A program made the position numbers and the translations under genes. From Carboxylicivirga marina (GTDB lineage: Bacteria > Bacteroidota > Bacteroidia > Bacteroidales > Marinilabiliaceae): 36,038 bases of DNA. The stretch spans positions 1 through 36,038 of the forward strand of contig NZ_JAENRR010000049.1 of the NCBI RefSeq assembly GCF_016612505.1, read 5' to 3'. Position 1 is the stretch's first letter. Each line of letters begins with the position of its first letter. Below are positions 33,584 to 36,038 of the stretch, piece by piece. The notes under the pieces are model-generated. The model saw nothing but the letters and a program-made list of their open reading frames with translations. It was not told where the DNA came from and made no database searches.

Positions 33584-34917
33584 TATCGTTTTAACCAAGT
33601 GTTGTTAAGGTAGTAATATGTTGAAGTTACTAATATCCCTCGTAAAAATGTACTGATAAAGATGGCATACCAAATTCCATCAACACCCAATCGATGTGAT
33701 TGAGATAACCATATTGCCACAGGGACTCGAACCACTGTCATAACAATATTAATGGTTGCCGGATAGCGCGTTTTACCAATACCATTGATAACGCCTGAGC
33801 CAATCATTTCGACACACATAAATACTTGCGACCATCCGACAATACGCAAATACGAAGCACCGATGCGCACCGTAGCATCATCCTGTACAAACCATCGCAC
33901 CATTTCTTCGGCAAACAGTTGAAACAAAGCAGTCATTATAAGTCCAAAGCCAATGGCTATTAACAGGCCGGATTTATATCCACTATTAACCCGTTTATAA
34001 TCTCTGGCTCCATAATTCTGTCCGGTAAAAGACATGATTGCACCGTTTAAACCGCCTATGGTCATAAAGGTCATTGCCTCTATTTGTAGTCCTATTTTTT
34101 GAGCAGCAATGGCATCACTTCCAAATCCAGCTACAATTTTAGCCATCACAATGGCTATTACAGAGAATATCATGTATTGTACTGATGGTGGCAATCCCAG
34201 TTTAGCCAAATTGAGCATCTGATAAAATGAAAGATCCCATTTTTTTCGTGCCCCCAAAAATATATAGGATCTCTGCATCAGAAATAGGACGGCCGAAAAC
34301 AACTGCGCTACAAGCGTTGCAATTGCGGCTCCCAGAACACCAAAATCCAATACAAAAATCAATATTGGATCTAAAACAATATTGATGATGACACCAATAA
34401 GTGTAATCTGAAAAGGCTTTTTTGAATCGCCTCTGGCATTACTAATACCAGTAAACAAACGCGTCGTAAAAATAAAGAACAGACCCAATGATGCCATTCT
34501 TAAATAGTTGTGAGCCATTGTTTCTGTTTCGGTATTATTAAGTTCAAAAAAGTCGATAAAGTGTACATGACCAATCTGAATTAGCCCAACATAAAGCATG
34601 GTGAGCAGTAGCACACCAAGCAGTGCATTAATCGCTGTATTTTGAGCTTTATTTTCTTGCTTGCTACCAATAGCTTGCGATACGGCAATATTGTTACCCA
34701 CCAGAATAATGGAGGCAAATGCCCATCCCAAATGGAGAAAGAAGCCAGAAGTACCTACTGCAGCAACAGCATTGGAACCCAGCTTACCAACCCACAACAT
34801 ATCAGTAAAATTGTAAGCAAACTGCATAAATGAGGAGCCAATAATTGGAATGGCTAATTTTATGATGCTTGATAAGACAGGGCCTTTCGTTAAATCTTTT
34901 TGCATTGATGATTTCAA
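33583..34917 (-). CDS. MATE-family multidrug/toxin efflux transporter
   Basis: The 444-aa product has twelve hydrophobic segments in two halves, a MATE hallmark. Marks include LAIPIIGSSFMQFAYNFTDMLWVGKLG (TM1) with AVAAVGTSGF, LFTGISNARGDSKKPFQIT, and in the second half AIAAQKIGLQIEAMTFMTIGGLNGAIMSFTGQNYGA. The C-terminal half has GSGVINGIGKTRYPATINI. The length fits the family. It exports cationic drugs or other toxins in exchange for Na+ or H+. It sits between the ArsD-like gene (43 bp) and gshF (overlapping). Confidence 0.93.
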   Translation of the reverse strand: MKSSMQKDLTKGPVLSSIIKLAIPIIGSSFMQFAYNFTDMLWVGKLGSNAVAAVGTSGFFLHLGWAFASIILVGNNIAVSQAIGSKQENKAQNTAINALLGVLLLTMLYVGLIQIGHVHFIDFFELNNTETETMAHNYLRMASLGLFFIFTTRLFTGISNARGDSKKPFQITLIGVIINIVLDPILIFVLDFGVLGAAIATLVAQLFSAVLFLMQRSYIFLGARKKWDLSFYQMLNLAKLGLPPSVQYMIFSVIAIVMAKIVAGFGSDAIAAQKIGLQIEAMTFMTIGGLNGAIMSFTGQNYGARDYKRVNSGYKSGLLIAIGFGLIMTALFQLFAEEMVRWFVQDDATVRIGASYLRIVGWSQVFMCVEMIGSGVINGIGKTRYPATINIVMTVVRVPVAIWLSQSHRLGVDGIWYAIFISTFLRGILVTSTYYYLNNTWLKR

Positions 34918-34960
34918 TTACTGCTATGTATAACAACACGGATAGAAAACAGTTGAGTGT

Positions 34961-35356
34961 TTAGCAACATCCGCTTTTCTTTTCAAGCTTCTTCCCTAGT
35001 GAAATCACTTCCAACCATTGTTCACACTCTGGTATATCATTAATTGATAGAATTTTATTATCCACAACCATCATGGGTAATATCTTAGGCCACACAAATA
35101 CTTGATTATTTGAAGCAACAGTTAATCGCTCACCATTTACTTTTAATAATTGATTGATTGTCTCCAAAAATCCTTCGTCATTTGCACCATTCCATAGTTT
35201 CAAATTAAATGTAGCGATACCAACATGGACTTTGGTAAAATCCGCAATTAAATCAGTAATAAGGATAGTATCACCTACACCACTACAATCACAAGTGCAG
35301 CCACATTCATTTTGCGACAAATCATTCTTTAATGCGAAAATTTCCACCTTTTTCAT
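34961..35356 (-). CDS. ArsD-like Cys-rich small protein
   Basis: The 131-aa product opens MKKVEIFALKNDLSQNECGCTCDC, with four cysteines at 18, 20, 22 and 24. It ends SGCC (Cys130, Cys131), with a further Cys at 111. Between these is a thioredoxin-like layout (KVHVGIATFNL; WPKILPMMVVDNKILSINDIPE). ArsD metallochaperones have the same plan: N-terminal vicinal Cys, then an LP-x-x-x-V-x-G/N-x-x strand near the C-terminus and C-terminal Cys pairs. The N-terminal CxCxCxC spacing here differs from ArsD's CC. A role in metal or metalloid thiol binding is inferred. It lies 18 bp behind the [4Fe-4S] gene and 43 bp before the MATE gene. Confidence 0.6.
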   Translation of the reverse strand: MKKVEIFALKNDLSQNECGCTCDCSGVGDTILITDLIADFTKVHVGIATFNLKLWNGANDEGFLETINQLLKVNGERLTVASNNQVFVWPKILPMMVVDNKILSINDIPECEQWLEVISLGKKLEKKSGCC

Positions 35357-35374
35357 TTTTTATAAAAATCTTAA

Positions 35375-35935
35375 TTAAACAGGACATATATGACGGCAAT
35401 TACCACAGGCACACTTGCTCAGGTTACCAGATTCATTTGCAATTTCGCGAATGGGACATACTCGTAAACACTTGTTACATTTAACACAAATTCCTTCTAT
35501 TGTTTCATCAGGTTCTATTGATGCATTCGTAACAATTGCACCCAAAGTTGCTGTCAAACCCAAACCTTTCACAACTAACGAGTCAACAGGACTTATCTCG
35601 CCTATTCCAGCCTCAATGCCCATTCGAACCAATGACAAGTCATCATAATTACCATCCACCACAAAGGCTTTAAAACCCATATTATGCAAATAATCGAGCA
35701 CTTCACTTTGTGCGGATATACTTCCAAGGTAATCAGCAAATCCATTCATATCACTGGTCGAATCCTTTTGCCCCTCCGCATACACAATCACAGATTTAAA
35801 ATCAGACATATACTTAGCTGGATGATTAGAAGCGTTAACTGTATCAAACCGATGGGCATGCGCAATGCCAATACGTTCAAATCCTGCTAAGGTATTTTGT
35901 ATCGTTTCCTTAATATTATTTGTATCTGCATACAT
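35375..35935 (-). CDS. Short double [4Fe-4S] protein, QueG-like
   Basis: The 186-aa product has an N-terminal part (about 1-145) of the epoxyqueuosine-reductase type (GIAHAHRFDTVNA; VIVYAEGQKD; DYLHNMGFKAFVVDGNYDD; GIEAGIGEISPVDSLVVKGLG). The C-terminal 40 residues hold two clusters: Cys150-153-156-160 (CxxCxxCxxxCP) and Cys175-177-180-184 (CxCxxCxxxCP). QueG proteins are about 310-380 aa and carry a corrinoid domain and, often, HEAT repeats, so this is a short relative. It could be a reductase subunit or an electron-transfer partner. The exact reaction is not known. First gene of the group with the ArsD-like, MATE and gshF genes. Confidence 0.7.
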   Translation of the reverse strand: MYADTNNIKETIQNTLAGFERIGIAHAHRFDTVNASNHPAKYMSDFKSVIVYAEGQKDSTSDMNGFADYLGSISAQSEVLDYLHNMGFKAFVVDGNYDDLSLVRMGIEAGIGEISPVDSLVVKGLGLTATLGAIVTNASIEPDETIEGICVKCNKCLRVCPIREIANESGNLSKCACGNCRHICPV

Positions 35936-35982
35936 AGTGAATTCAATCTTTATTCACCCTCTAACCTGAATAATTCATGAAC

Positions 35983-35990
35983 CAAATTTA
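35983..35990 (-). promoter_or_regulatory. Putative -7 box upstream of the [4Fe-4S] gene
   Basis: The minus strand reads TAAATTTG, an exact TAnnTTTG, about 48 bases before the ATG at 35935. A clear TTTG at the usual -33 spacing is not seen. It may start the transcript of the [4Fe-4S]-ArsD-like-MATE-gshF group. Confidence 0.3.
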
Positions 35991-36038
35991 AGAAGAAATG
36001 GACTCAATATTTAATTTAAGGAGTCATCTTCAACTGCC

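Noticed and set aside
33584-33598. TTG start for gshF giving five extra residues
   Set aside because: The ATG at 33583 overlaps the MATE stop as TAATG, and the extra residues match nothing in the family.

Overview
The window looks like a chromosome segment of a Bacteroidota bacterium, probably from a marine or sediment Marinilabiliales-type lineage (the lineage is inference). The evidence is an AT-rich sequence, a SusC/SusD pair, three proteins with type IX secretion (T9SS) sorting tails, Bacteroidota-style TAnnTTTG promoter boxes, and a fused glutathione synthetase of the GshF type.

Left edge (1-2668). A truncated SWIM-like ORF lies next to an AlbA/Schlafen-type ATP-binding protein. The latter carries a 12-bp minisatellite that encodes a Gln/Glu-rich linker. 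An 830-bp stretch follows with only short, decayed gene remnants; one of them resembles the RhuM family.

Centre (2669-29621). This is a polysaccharide utilization locus with ten genes on the minus strand and a divergent LacI-type regulator. In transcription order the genes are: a sodium/solute symporter, a cytoplasmic FAD-dependent oxidoreductase with a beta-rich C-terminal domain, a 929-aa lipoprotein enzyme of a family I cannot name, SusC, SusD, a 654-aa T9SS protein with no recognisable catalytic domain, an internal hairpin terminator, a 1102-aa protein with two esterase domains, a right-handed beta-helix protein resembling GH110, a GH95 enzyme, and a 1524-aa multidomain T9SS protein. The core of this last protein is a paralogue of the 929-aa lipoprotein. 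The likely target is an acetylated glycan bearing alpha-L-fucose or L-galactose and alpha-galactose. No sulfatase gene is present in the window. A perfect 12-bp inverted repeat overlaps the presumed lacI promoter and is a good candidate operator.

Right side (29735-36038). On the minus strand lie a short double [4Fe-4S] protein related to QueG, a Cys-rich ArsD-like protein, a MATE exporter and gshF, closely packed and with a TAATG stop/start overlap between the last two. Downstream and behind its own promoter is mnmE, a tRNA-modification GTPase. The packing of the first four suggests a thiol, metal or oxidant-handling operon.

The most novel material is the paralogous pair of unassigned enzymes, the double esterase, the non-catalytic T9SS protein, and the altered active-site positions in the GH110-like and GH95 enzymes.
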